Below, one piece after another: positions 8,728-40,277 of a stretch of DNA of 45,744 nt (position 1 is the stretch's first letter; each line of letters opens with the position of its first letter). Both the position numbers and the translations under genes were made by a program. Source of the stretch: Lingula anatina. Lineage: Eukaryota > Brachiopoda > Lingulata > Lingulida > Lingulidae. Under the pieces are notes generated by a model that saw only the letters and a list, made by a program, of their open reading frames with translations, was not told the origin of the DNA and made no database searches. The stretch is taken from contig NW_019773539.1 in NCBI RefSeq assembly GCF_001039355.2, forward strand, positions 15,420 through 61,163, read 5' to 3'.

Positions 8728-11700
8728 ATGGTTCAGTTCTCAAGGGGTGTCACCTGGATGAGCTATGTTGGAACAACTGTAGGAGGATTTGTTCTTTTGA
8801 AGTAAGTCTCCTCTCCTCCCCTCTCTCTCTCTCTCTCTGCTTTATCTGTACAGCATTTAATCTGCATTGCGAAAAAACAAAATCAGATTAAGGGTCATCA
8901 ATTTTATCATCATTTTCACATGTTTAAAAACCATAGACTTTTTCCTTACCCCTCCCCCCTTCAGAGAGTACAAGCTGAAAAGCTGAAAATGATGACCCAG
9001 GCACCAGTTTAAATCATCATTTTTATTATTTTTTTAAAGTGTCTGTTTTGTAGACTTGTGAAAATGATGATTAAAAAGGATGGCCCCTAAATAAAATGAC
9101 TGAGAAATGAAATTTAAGGTATTGTATGTTTCACTTAGTTTTTGTATAAAAAATGTACATGTTATAAATTAACTTATTTAGATTATATTTTGACATTACC
9201 ATAAGGTACATTTATGGTGGGGCAAGATATGAAGAAGATACTCAGATCCCAGGCAAAACTGTGATTATTACTGGTGCAAGCAGTGGCATTGGGAAAGCAA
9301 CTGCATTGGAACTTACTAAAAGAGGCAAGCAGACTTAAGCATGGATTGTGTAACTTTTTTATTGCAAAACTTCAATAAGGTACAGGTTGAAAAAGATTTG
9401 GCCTTGGAGGTTATACTAATAAACAAATTGGAGTTTGATACAGGAAGTATCTGTTTGAATTTTAGTGATTAGTCAAAGGAACAGTTTTAAATGGTGGTGA
9501 TAAATAACAGTATTTTGACAGATGTAAATGTATTTATCTGGGTAGACTGATATGTAACAAGGTTAAAGTTGGTTAAATCTGGATAAATATAAAGTTATGT
9601 TTGTCAATAAACAAAAATAATTTTTTAATCAGTATTTAAATAACTTAAAAATTTTTCGGAGTAACTGCATCATGTTTTTATTCATTTAGTTGCATTGTCT
9701 CATTATCCAGGTGCTCGTGTGATCCTTGCATGTAGAGACCTGAAAGCAGCAGAGGAGGTAAAAACCAAGATTATTGAAGAGACCAATTCTTCTCTGGTTT
9801 TTGTGAAAAAGCTGGATTTGGCATCTCTGACCTCAATCAGGAATTTTGCTGCAGATATTAACAAGAGTGAGTGATAGTGACCTTTGGGAACACACATACT
9901 TTTGCTTCTGCATTTCCATACCTTTCCAGATCTTATTTTTTGTATCTTTACACATTTTTATATGCTCTTTTATAAGATAAGGCAAAAGGATGAAGGAAAG
10001 TAAAGAATATGATTATTCTGTCTGAAGTTATTTGTTATTTAACTTTGAACATTTTATCAGTAGGCCATGTATTAGTACGTATTAGTTGGGCTCTCTGTCA
10101 TTGTTTTTTTTAGTCAAAGAAAAAAAATGACCAAAAATGTCTCTGTGATTTATTAAGCATTCAGGTATCCATTGGGGATCTGAACTTCTAGTTTTATCTT
10201 ATCACTGTGTTACATAATTGTAATTATCTTTGGCAAAAGATTGTGATTTAAGTTCTTTGTTCTGTTTGTAGCCCAGAAAAGAGTTGATGTCTTGATCAAC
10301 AATGCAGGAGTAATGTACTGCCCACAGTCTGTCACCAGAGAAGGATTTGAGATGCATTTAGGAGTCAACCATTTTGGTGAAGGAATTGCTTTCTATTTTC
10401 CATTTTAAATTTTATTATTTTGATTTGAATTTAGTCATTTTCCCTATTTGATTTCCAATGAACGATGACAAATAAATATATTTTAAATAGCAAGAAATGA
10501 AAATGTTATGCAGTGTAAAATGTAGTGTTCATTTCTTCATATTTTTACTAAATAATGCAGATGTTATTTGATAAATACATTTATTACCATATGAACCAGA
10601 ACTAATTGCTGGTTTATTATGTGTTTATTTCTTTTATTTTCATTTATGCAATGAAAAAAAAATATTTCCAGGTCCTTTCTTGTTGACCAATTTATTACTA
10701 GACAAAATGAAGCAATCCAAGCCAAGCAGAATAATATGTGTCAATGACTCTGTGTATAAGGATGGACAAATAGATTTTAAAGATTTGAACTGCAAGAAGT
10801 TTTATGATGAACGACATGCCTACAGACAGAGCAAGCTGGCTAATATGTTGTTTGTTAATGAGCTGGATAGAAGATTAAAAGGTACTTTTTGCAACGGAGA
10901 GAGAAAATTAACTTTTGTGAAAACTCTCTCTCTCTTTCTCTCTCATTTCTGATAGAATTTGGGAATATTTGCCATACCCTTAAAACCAGTGGCATTTTAG
11001 TTAAAATGAATAGTCATTAATAACACCTCATTGGTCTGGTAAATGATGGGACTCAAACCCTCAGTTTTGGTTATGCTGCTTGGTCTACACCCTTTACCTC
11101 ATTGCACATGCTGAGAAGTCTACACTGGTGCATTGAAGTGATATTTGTAAATATAAACCTGTCTAAACAGCAATAAATAAAGTTCACCCAATGTGTGACT
11201 TCCATTTTGCTCAAGGAGCTGATGATGGTTTACATTATTGTCTTCATTTCATTTTGGAGGCTTCTGATCATGAGAGTTGGAGGATTTTTTCTCCTTTTTT
11301 GTAATTAATGACCTGAATGTTTAGCAGGGTAATATAAACTCAATTTATGATGGGGCAATACTGTACTTATTCCTTTGAAAGTTGTATCTTTTCAGTTTTA
11401 TACGAGTAGAATAATCTCAAGTAGATTTTCTAGTTTTTGTCAAACTGTTGTACTCAAAAGTTATTTCCATCATCAGAAACATGGATATTAATATTAATAA
11501 TATCTTGAATTTCAGATACAGGAGTCACAGTAAATGCTGTAAACCCAGGAATCTGTAATACCAAAATCCACAGACATTCAAAAACATACCACTCCATATT
11601 TTTGGGAAATATCTTGGGATTTTTGCTGACCATCTTTGCCAGCAACCCACAACAAGGATCACAGACAGTGGTCTATGCAGCTGTGGCTCCAGAGTTGGAG

Positions 11701-12321
11701 GAAGTTTCTGGGAAATATTTTTCGTAAGGACATTTTTTATGTATATCTTAAGCAAATCTTAAATGTTGCACTAAATGCTTCTATTATTAACCATAAGAAT
11801 ACTACTGAAATAATTTTTTAAGGTCCAATTTGAGTCAGTGAGATCCTTTGTGGGCGTATGGGTTTTTCCTAGGGTATGTGCACAAATCTATGCCCTAATT
11901 TCATGGTGGTAACTTTTTTATAAACGTACAAAGTTACTTAAGTAGTTTCTTCATACAACAACTAAAATTAGATCATTCACACTTCAGTTTGTCGGTGTCT
12001 GTCCAGGAATGTCATCCCATTCCTCCCTGTACTGTCTGCATGAACCCCATAGAGAGATCAGGGAGAGCGTAACATCATTCTAAAATGTTGTAGAAAAAAA
12101 AACTGATTTAAGCCATTGATTGGAGAAAGAATTGCAGTGGCTTAGTGTTTAGCAGAGCATAAGAAAATTCTTTCTAGATAAACATACTAAGATTGAATTT
12201 TCACCATCTTTGATTTTCCAGGAATTGCAAGGAAGAAAACATTAATCCTGTAGGGAAGGACACCAAGGCAGCTGAGAGGCTGTGGCTTATTAGTGAAAAA
12301 TGGACAAGATTAGTGAGTTAA
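8728..12321 (+). CDS. Short-chain dehydrogenase/reductase, retinol dehydrogenase 11-14-like
   Basis: Seven exons: 8728-8801, 9206-9324, 9711-9866, 10272-10376, 10672-10881, 11516-11723, 12222-12321 (stop TAA). They give 972 bp and 323 residues, normal for RDH11-14. A hydrophobic N-terminal segment (about residues 10-28) suggests a membrane anchor. NADP-binding TGASSGIG is at 47-54, [10 protein letters not shown] follows, NNAG is at 126-129, and the active-site [12 protein letters not shown] has Tyr202 and Lys206. [11 protein letters not shown] and VSGKYF follow as in RDH14. The residue 25 before the catalytic Tyr, Ser in RDH12 (S175/Y200), is Asp177 (VNDSVY). Exon 2 ends AGAG|GCAAGC, so intron 2 needs a GC donor. 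An AATAAA lies at 12645-12650. Expected role: retinoid or lipid aldehyde/alcohol redox, with activity uncertain because of the Ser change. Confidence 0.9.
11035..11115 (-). repeat. tRNA-derived SINE fragment in an SDR intron
   Basis: On the minus strand a near-consensus Pol III B-box, GGGTTTGAGTCCC (11048-11060), lies about 30 bp downstream of an A-box-like TGTGCAATGAGG. The arms do not fold into a full cloverleaf. It sits in the 634-bp intron 5 of the SDR gene. Confidence 0.35.
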
Positions 12322-13517
12322 TGTTGGTAGTTCATAGACCAGTCAGGGTATATAATCTCCAGATCTTTTCCATTAGCAGTTAAATTTAGAAGAGAAATAA
12401 GATTGCAAAAACTGGAAAACTCTCACTCCTAGGAAGGACTAAAAAGACTGTAAACTACTACTGAATTTTGGACCAAAAGATGCCAATGTATCCATCAGCT
12501 GAATGGGAAATATGACAGTTTTCTTTGAATTACCATATTACATATGTATGACACAAATATACCTTATCAGCTTCTGAGAGGTGACCTGAATCACTGAACT
12601 GGTATCAAAAACAGCAATGTTGCATCTTCTGGCAGATGAATGAAAATAAACATCTCTCATCTGATCTTCTAACATTTTATTTTTTACTGGTGGCATTTTG
12701 TAAATATACCACCATGACAGGGGCTTAGCGTAACTTTTAAATGTTAAAGATATAAGATTGTTTCATCATTGACAATATCTTTTAAATTGCCTTATTTGCA
12801 AAAAAATTAAATTCAACTACCATAAGTTCATTATTTGCAAAGCATTTATTATATAAAACGGTTATTTGACAAATAAAAAATTACAGCTCTGTCACTGTTT
12901 AAAATGACTTATAAAATCTGTTCTTTTAATAATTTTTGTGATAGTAAAACAATTCTTTTCAAATGAAAAAAAATCACTGGCACATTCCATGATGACCAGG
13001 AAAAGTTGTGGAACAAGGACGGGTGTGCATCAAGTATTCTCTCTGGCAGGTTCCTCGTTTGTTGTGAGACGAGTTCCTCTAATTTATAAAAACCTTAGGA
13101 TGCTCTGAAAGCATTTTCCTTTCAATTTCTAGATAATATTCTTTCGCAGTATTATTCTCACGAGAAAAACCTAAATGTGAACATCTGAATATTTAGAAAA
13201 AGATGAAATGTTGCAGGTGATTTTAAAAAATGAAAATGTTGTAGATAATGCAAATGATTTGCAGTGATTTTACTTCCAAGTCTCACTCAGGTGAAAACCA
13301 TCTGAAGACCCCTTCGAAGACAATATTCTAACAATTCATTCAGCTACCTGTTTCCTTGTTGAGCTGAAAGGTACAATTAGAAACAAATATTTTTTCATTT
13401 TTTCACCTACAATGTATGATCTTTTTATGTGATGATCATATGCAGTTAAAACATTTGAAGTTTGCCATTTTTTAATTAGATGAGAAAAAAAAAACTAATA
13501 TTTTAAAAACCAACTCG
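12322..13517. other. Tail-to-tail 3' region shared by the SDR gene and KIF6
   Basis: Contains the SDR 3' UTR with its AATAAA at 12645-12650, and below 13518 the KIF6 3' UTR. On the minus strand an ATTAAA (plus-strand TTTAAT, 13471-13476) lies about 42 bp after the KIF6 stop and could be its poly-A signal. No other exon is seen. Confidence 0.5.
12645..12650 (+). terminator. Poly-A signal of the SDR gene
   Basis: Canonical AATAAA about 324 bp after the stop codon, before AT-rich sequence. Confidence 0.5.
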
Positions 13518-32419
<18,902 letters not shown>

Positions 32420-32680
32420 CTTTCTTGACGAATTCGTTTAAAGATTCAATAACTCGACTAGTTGTCCATTGGACAGTTTTTTACAGCCATAATTCGACAA
32501 AATGTGACCGATAATCGCATTTGTTGACAACCACGACCGCCATACTAATACCTGTGTAACTTCGAAGCAATTGGAATGTGAGTCTGTGATTGGTCAAAAA
32601 AAACAGCTACTTGACCCAGGACTTGACCCCAACTCAGTCACACTGACGGTGAACGGGAAGAACGAGTAGCAGGTAAGGCT
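32420..32680. promoter_or_regulatory. KIF6 upstream region and possible divergent 5' UTR exon
   Basis: Upstream of the KIF6 start are an ATTGG (CCAAT-type) word at 32589-32593 and a second CCATTGG near 32466. On the plus strand a consensus donor GCAG|GTAAGG at 32672/32673 could end a non-coding first exon of a divergent gene, perhaps the one containing the exon at 38516. This is inferred from position only. Confidence 0.3.
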
Positions 32681-34485
32681 TCACTTAGGGCGTCCTTTTT
32701 CTGACTGGCCAGTTTAATCTTTTAAAGGGTGGGGTCAATTTTATTAAATTTAATGCATTTATATTTTTATTTCCAATGTTAATACGAGCTTAGTTTGACG
32801 TTCACGTGCACATACTTACGGAAAATATCGAGTCAAGTCCTACGCTGTACCAGTGACAGTAAATGATAGAAGACTTCAAGTAGTATCATAAGTTCATCAG
32901 TGACTGATGGTTTCAATTTTTCTGCAGGCTCGGGGATATACCTGAGATTAATATGCTAATGGTATGTCAGACATTATAACTGTAAAAATGTTTGTGGTTC
33001 AGTTATGTTTACAGAAGAAAATCTGTCGAAGAAGTAGATCTAATTTAATATTTAATTTCGACGATATGAAAAAAACGAAATAAATTGCAAAAATATGTGA
33101 TATGATATACATTTTATAATTGACAGTGTCTTGTATAAGTTCTAGCATATCAAAAGTAAATTATTTTTGTAACTTGGCGACATCTTAAAATGCAACATTG
33201 CTAGTATATTAATATCAGCATCACTGAAGCTCTTAAATTAACCCACTTTTAATATTTAGGATAAAAACCAAACATATTAGCAGAACAGAAACACTTCAAG
33301 CTTAGTTCAATGAACAAATTCTTGCACACATCAACTTAGTTGGGCCAAAGGCTTCTTGAACTTGGTTGAACTCTAGTCGCATGTCAATAATACTGTGTGC
33401 TTGAATTTGTATCACATTTGCATGTCCGTATAATTCCCCATATTTGTTTTAGAAATGTGTTATATAATTAGCCACAAGCTGTGAGTATATGGTAGTTGTA
33501 CAATTGTTGGATTTCCCTAGAACAATAGAGCAAATCAATAACTTTCTCTTTATTGGTCAAAGGCCAGGGATTATGCATGTTCACATGGCTTTTCAAAATC
33601 CAAAAATTTTCTATCATCCAAACATAAAATTCGTTATATTTTTTATGAGTAAGTGTAAAAGTTTTAATGATTAAGTGTAAAAGTTAAAACAAGCATGTAA
33701 TCTTTATCATTTTGATTGTCATTTCTTTCATTAAAATTTTTTACACCAATAAGCATCTTGGTATGATGTTAAATAGTTTCCTCACGAACCTGCCGTCTGA
33801 AACTGAAGGCACTAGTTCACTTTTCTGTATCATATAAGGTGTCCTTTTAATATGGCCAATGTATTAGCTTACTTTGATCAAAGTTTGAAATGGGTCATTC
33901 TAGCTCTTATAGTCCAGATTTTAAACATTAGGAAGAGCACCACCTAGTAGAGTACATAAGATGATTTATACCCAAAGAACATATTTTGTCAGTTGTATAT
34001 AACTTTTCATAAATTTCATTGCTGATTCTCGAGGTCATCATCTGGTCATCTGTTTATGTCATCAGACCCAAGTGGTCAAATCCTTATCATTTCCATATAT
34101 ATTCATGTAAATAAAGAATATGCCATGGATTCCAGTACATGATCCATATTCATATGCTCTGCTACTTAGAGCATACTAATTATGTATAACCAGGTCTTGC
34201 CTAAAAGTGCAGGCTTAACTTCCAATTTGTTATCTTGATTAAACCATATTATTACCAAAGAAAAAGACTGCATTTCATTTCAATGCAAAGTGATGCACAA
34301 TTAAATTCTAGATATTAAAGGTGTTTCATCAGTTATTTAATTAACAGTAAGATGTACTCAGATGCATGCATCACATACCTCCTTATAGATAATTTAAGTT
34401 ATTCTCTTGGAATGTCATTTGGAATTTTGAGACTTCTTGTATTATCTGACCTGTACACAAGAGTGCATGATGCTCAAACCATTAA

Positions 34486-34559
<74 letters not shown>

Positions 34560-37500
34560 TATTAGCAACTGCAAAATTAAATTCTTTTGATGTCTATTTT
34601 TGTATATGGGTACAGAATGTGCCCTATGCATGATATACACCTATAACTTAGCTGTACAGGTAACTTTTCTGTGACTGTGCACTTTTTTGTAAGATGAATT
34701 GGTGGTTTTTACATTGTGTAAATTTTTATACAATAACTATAAGAAGCCATACATATAAATATATATTTTCTCGATATAACTAGTGTTTGCTATTCAAGAT
34801 ATGTTTCTTTTGAAGCATGTATTGGTTGCAAATAATATAAAGCCAGTCCAGAAGTTTAATGATTAGGGATGTGCTATTGATTTTTCTATTGATTGGCAGT
34901 ACCAGTAATAAACTCGACAATATTTGCCGTGTTTGCTAGTTGATGCTGAAAAAAATGCACACAGGCACTCACACACACACACACAAATATAGACACTGAG
35001 TAGGTCTTCAAATGCTCTTTATTGTACCTACTATACACAATTTAGTCAATTTACTTGTAGAAATGGCCACATTCCATATTTCATCACCCTGACAGCCAGG
35101 GTGTATTTTATCAACTCATGCCCAATTTATTTCAAAATATTGATCAAGTCCTTGTGTGAAAGCCAGCAAGCAGATCCTTGGTTGATTTTCTCCAGTACAG
35201 TAGGAAAGTGATGCCGTGTGTTTGAACTGTGACTGTACAGTCTACAGTGAACTGAAGATGAAAGTGTATGAAATTGAGGGTTTGAAAGGGAGAAAAAAGT
35301 GATTAAAGCAAATGGTAAAGAGAAGCAACAGAAAAGGGATTGTTAAGCTACCCATGTTAATATTAAAATAATCTGGTGATTTTACGCATTGATATCTTTG
35401 AGGAAGCAGGTTCCCAGTTTTTGAGCAGTGTCATTACAGTGTCTCCCAGAAATCCAGGGGAGAGAATCATGAAGAAAAACCTATTTTTATCAGGGTGGCA
35501 GGTATTCTGACACATTTTCCAAAGTTTGACGATTTGCCATATTTAGCCAGAGACATTATCTGTAAAGTCTTGGTTGTTGCATGGGTAAAAGTTCTCAGGA
35601 TTATGCCCGATTCCAAGATTTATCTGCCTTCATTTTGATCATTTTTTTCATATGATATAAATACAATAAGAAATTGCTAGCTACAATGTCAGGATTTGCA
35701 GTTTTTACAACTTCACCCATGTTATTGTGTGTGGTTTTGAATAAGGATGGAGCATCTGTTATCACTGGCCAACTGGAGAGGTCACTTTTTGCCCGTGGGG
35801 TCAATTTGGAAGCAGCAGTTATGCAATTGCAATTAATTTCCCAATTAAGATAAATGCTTCTGATTGCTTAATTAATTGGGTTCAATTGAGGGAGGAATGG
35901 CTTGGGTCCTGAGAGGCTTGCCATATTCCTTGCTTTAAAGTTACTGGTAAAATTATGTAAATTAACACATTTGGTAAACTAATGAAATTCTAGAAAGTTG
36001 TGTTGTATGCAGGTAGCTCAAGTGATATATTTTGCTGTATACTGGGAATTTAAAAAAAAAAACCCGTATTATGATAACCTGATAATGTTTGTTGTATGGA
36101 TGGAAACTAATGCCTTACTGGAGCATTTAGGTTTTTGATTTTCACAAATCAATTTTTTCATGTGAAAAAATGTCTATCTATAGCCAAATTTTTGGTTATA
36201 AATGTACGGGCAGGAATAGCATGTTTAAAAACCACAGCTTCTGTTGTGCAATATTGTAACAATGCAACCAAACCTGGAAATTTAGTCTCGAACTAATTTG
36301 TTTATTGAAGAATCTATTGAGCCATATAATCGATTTGAGTGTGAAAGTTATCAGAAAATCTGGCTCTAAATCAACGCGATAAGATTGTATCAGCAGTAAG
36401 AAGTAGCTGGCTTGTAGGCAGCATTCTGTTCAAATTCGTTGATTGAGACTTAACATTTCTACCTGGTATAATGCTTGGTAAACACTACTTTCTCATGCAC
36501 AAATACAGTGGAATTGTACAAGTCTTTTCACTTCTTGTGAGGATTATTTGTTTACTATTGGGGGCATATGTGGGGTGAGAGTGTATCTTTGCATGTGAAG
36601 TTAAATTAAGCTAACATTTTATGCATTCGTACTTTGCTCTGGTGGCTAAATACAAAATGCAGTAAAAGCTAACGGTGGCTTGTGTAATAAGTTTTATTGA
36701 GTTGGTAATTATATACTTTTTTATCCAAAAGGATGAGAATGTTTAAAAATCAAAATGTTTCTTCAGACTTACAGCCTATTTAAATCTCTAAAATGCTCCA
36801 CTGCCAAGGCTTTCCCCAGAGACCCATCCAGCCATCATTTGGATGGCCATAAGCCTCAAAAGACATCCATATTTCCAAAGACAGCTGAAGGGTCTAAAAA
36901 AAATTTTGGGTTGGTTGGTTGAGCTTGCTTGGGCTGGACTCCCTGTAAATCTAGACCAAATTAGCGATTCACATTTTGGACTCCCTGCACACCAAATCCT
37001 AATGAAACCCCTGGCACTGCTTAAGTTTTGTTTGTTATATTACAGCAATTGTACAAAGAGAGTTTAGGGGAGAATGTGTATGTATAGGGTACAGACTTGA
37101 TATCTGTCGAACAACAACTTACACTTGATCCCACCTTTCAACTCAATTCCTCCTTTGACACTGGGATCAAGCCTTACTACCTGAAGCTAAGGTCTAAGGC
37201 CCACTCATGATTCCTTTATTTCCTATCAAGAGCATTGTCTGCAGATTGGTACTTGATCTCATGGAGTTTGACATGAAGGATATTTTTATTTCTTTGCAAG
37301 TCTAGGGTAGTACTAAAAGAACTGGTATTATATAATTCTTTGCAGAATGGTAAATGGTCAATATCCATTATTGGATAACTTTGTGAGTGATTGTAGGAGA
37401 TATGCCTATTTACCATCAATGAAGGAAAATTGAAATGGCAGTCAGACATAGGGATAACACGAGGGGACACTAATCCTCTTAAACTGTCCTGTTTGAGAGG

Positions 37501-38515
37501 TAGGCAGGACCTGGTCTATGTCATTTGATAAAATGGTGAAGGAATATTTAAACCTCCTTTGTTCTGAGTACTAATCGTGGGCACTTCAAGTTACACCCAG
37601 ACATGAAGTTGTTGATAATTTGTATGTAGCCTCAGACCAGCCTTTATTTGGACAACTAGGAAGGGCTGATCTAGATAAATAGTTTCGAAAATGCTTTTAA
37701 GCATTCAAAAAAATATGCTGATTTGGCATAAGAAACTGTTAAATATTTGTTATGCTTTTCGGTATTTATTTAAATTGGTTCAAAATTTTGGATCATTTTG
37801 AAAAAATTATGGTAAAAAGAAATTCCATCTCAGAGTGAGCCGTGCAGATGCCTTACATAGTCCCCCTTGCCTAAGAACAGAAAGCTGATTCAGTTAATTT
37901 TCCGAATTGCTGACAACCTACATTTTCTGCATTGTATGATTTCTTAGTGAAACATGATTTATTTTCAGATTTTTCTGCAGTTTATATGTGCAATACAGAA
38001 TTATTATTTTATCTTTGATTAACGGGTACTCTGTGTTAGTATTTTATGAAGTATTAAGACTTATTTTAGATAAAGTGTGACTGTCTCCTTGTTTTGACTT
38101 TCTCCTTGCAGTTTTTTAAATTTAAGGTTGAGATCTTTAGAAATGTAACTGTAAGTTAGAGAAGTTCTTCCAGTGAACAAGTGAATTTTGCAAAATGAAG
38201 TCAAGTCCTGTGCATGTAGACCCACCCTTTCTTGATTTTTTCTTATTATATGTGATTCCTTAAAATGGACTGCAAATGTGCACAATTACTACAAAAACAA
38301 ATCCCTCACTTACTCCACATTGTTATTTCACTATTTTGTCAGCCTTTCATTACAAATTCTGCCCTTTACTTTGTTACTCTACTTAAATTATAAAATCAGA
38401 TTACAGTGCAACTGACCTAGGATAGTCTATATGGTGGTGGTATTATGTACATGTAAAGATTTATTGGAAGGGTATGTAGGAACCACTGTTTGAAGTCCCG
38501 TTTCATTTGTTCCAG
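32681..38515. other. Gene-poor stretch
   Basis: About 5.8 kb of AT-rich DNA with no convincing exon on either strand. It includes a (TA)n run at 34489-34557 and a short (CA)n near 34970-34985. Open frames here (for example 35601-35804 minus, 36843-37067 plus) show no recognisable domain and no paired splice sites. It may be a large first intron of a plus-strand gene. Confidence 0.45.
34489..34557. repeat. (TA)n microsatellite
   Basis: About 34 uninterrupted TA units. Confidence 0.95.
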
Positions 38516-38603
38516 GTGTGTTCCTACGTCTAGAAGAGAGGGCGCTGGCTGGTCCTAACTATGACCAACTGGACGTAGACTTCTTTGGCATATTCAACAC
38601 AAG
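38516..38603 (+). CDS. Candidate internal coding exon of an unidentified gene
   Basis: An 88-bp open segment with a good acceptor (tttgttccAG) and a consensus donor (AG|GTAAGC). It encodes 28 full codons: VFLRLEERALAGPNYDQ then LDVDFFGIFNT, with split codons at both ends. GC content and codon choice rise sharply against the AT-rich flanks, which supports coding. I do not recognise the protein and see no partner exon in the window, so the gene would extend to the right. Confidence 0.5.
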
Positions 38604-39584
38604 GTAAGCATGTTGTCTTGTTTTTGCTTTGATTTCCGAACTGTTTTCTGGGTGTTTGGTTAGCAGTGACTGTTACATGCTATGGTAGCTCTTTCCCGTT
38701 CTTTCTTTACTTTAATAATAATAATAATAATGATCATTTTTACCAACATTTGTTTATTGTGAAGACAGTTAAATAGTTAAATTCAAGTTAAGTGTTTAAA
38801 AGAAGCTTTGCATGTAGCCAAAGTTAAAAGAAATGACACATTTAAATGAAATGAGTTGCAGGTATTATGGATTATGTCATAAAAAAGTGCCAGTGAAAAA
38901 ATCGACTTTGATCACTTGATGGGGGGCCACATTAGCTTATTTCTTGGTTGGTTTATTTATGAAACAAAAGTGAAAACTAGTCACACTGACTAGTTACTAG
39001 AGATCTTAGTTATATTTCATTTTTTTCTTTGGCAAAGGTAAACTACCTCTTAGGCTATAGATACAAATTTGATATGCAAGTCTTAGTCTAGACCAGATGT
39101 CCAAGAATGTCCACCTCTGTCATCAGCAGTGGGACAGGTGTTGGTTGACATATATCAGGTCAGTTTATTAACTGGTATGTGTCTGATGACAGTTCTTTAA
39201 TGGTCTGACCTCTGGATAAACATCTCGGCTTAAAAGGCAGTCACCATCAAGAAGAGTGACAACAAGAGGCTGCTGTTGTATCTTTTTATCGTCTCTGAGG
39301 GAAAGGTGAGGAGGGTGTCTCCATAACTGATGTACATACCTTGTCATCTTGTGGATTATAATGTCAGGAGTTCACTTCGAGGTGTTAGCTTTCATGTTTG
39401 GCCATTTAGCTTGTTACTTGTGTGTAGTGTGACTGTGTACTTTTGTTTGGCACAAACAGGTGTTTTTTTATCATGGAAAGAATAGCCGTATTTGTTGGCT
39501 CTGCAAACAGGTGCTTGTGGATTGTTAGAGAAATATTTTTGCAGCTTTTGAAGTTGTCATTGCATTTTATAAGAGCATTGTTAT

Positions 39585-39600
39585 CTCTTTCTCTCTCTCT

Positions 39601-39662
<62 letters not shown>
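39585..39662. repeat. Compound (CT)n(CA)n(GA)n microsatellite
   Basis: Three abutting dinucleotide runs. The CT and GA arms are complementary and could fold back on each other. Confidence 0.95.
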
Positions 39663-39665
<3 letters not shown>

Positions 39666-40219
39666 GATTCCATCAAAGACAACACGTTCCCCCATTATAA
39701 TGCAGAAACAAAGACATAACTGTGAGCCATTCTTTGAGTTGGACATGCAACATTTCTAGAATAACATGAGCACAATGCTTGCCCTGTGAAACACACTGAA
39801 AGATGTTCTTATATTGGTAGTCTAACACACACACTCACCATTGACTTCTGTTTGAGAAATATGCTCTGGAGACATCTGAAAACTATATACAAGTGATAAC
39901 CAACATTAAAAGGTAAACTATGAAACTTCATATTAACAACAATTTTTTTATGCACCCTAGTAAGTGTGTTAATAGGAACAGAGGTTAATTGTTAGGCCAA
40001 TTATCATAAAATGTTTCTATTATGCTAGTGCCTATATAATAATGGGTATCAGATTGCTCTTTCTTTTTATTGGCAATTAGGTTGCTACTTAGATAGGCCA
40101 GAGGTGCCATGATTGAGATTTAATGCGGTGTCTAGGTGGAGCTTTTACAGTGTATTAATTAAGGCAGAAAACTGGGGAAAGGATAGGTACCCAGTATATG
40201 GTATGTTATGACTGCTTGA

Positions 40220-40222
<3 letters not shown>

Positions 40223-40273
<51 letters not shown>
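40223..40273. repeat. (GA)n microsatellite
   Basis: About 25 uninterrupted GA units. Confidence 0.95.

Positions 40274-40277
<4 letters not shown>

Noticed and set aside
32510-32530. GTTGACAAC upstream of KIF6 as an RFX X-box for a ciliary gene
   Set aside because: The half-sites and spacing do not fit the X-box consensus well enough.
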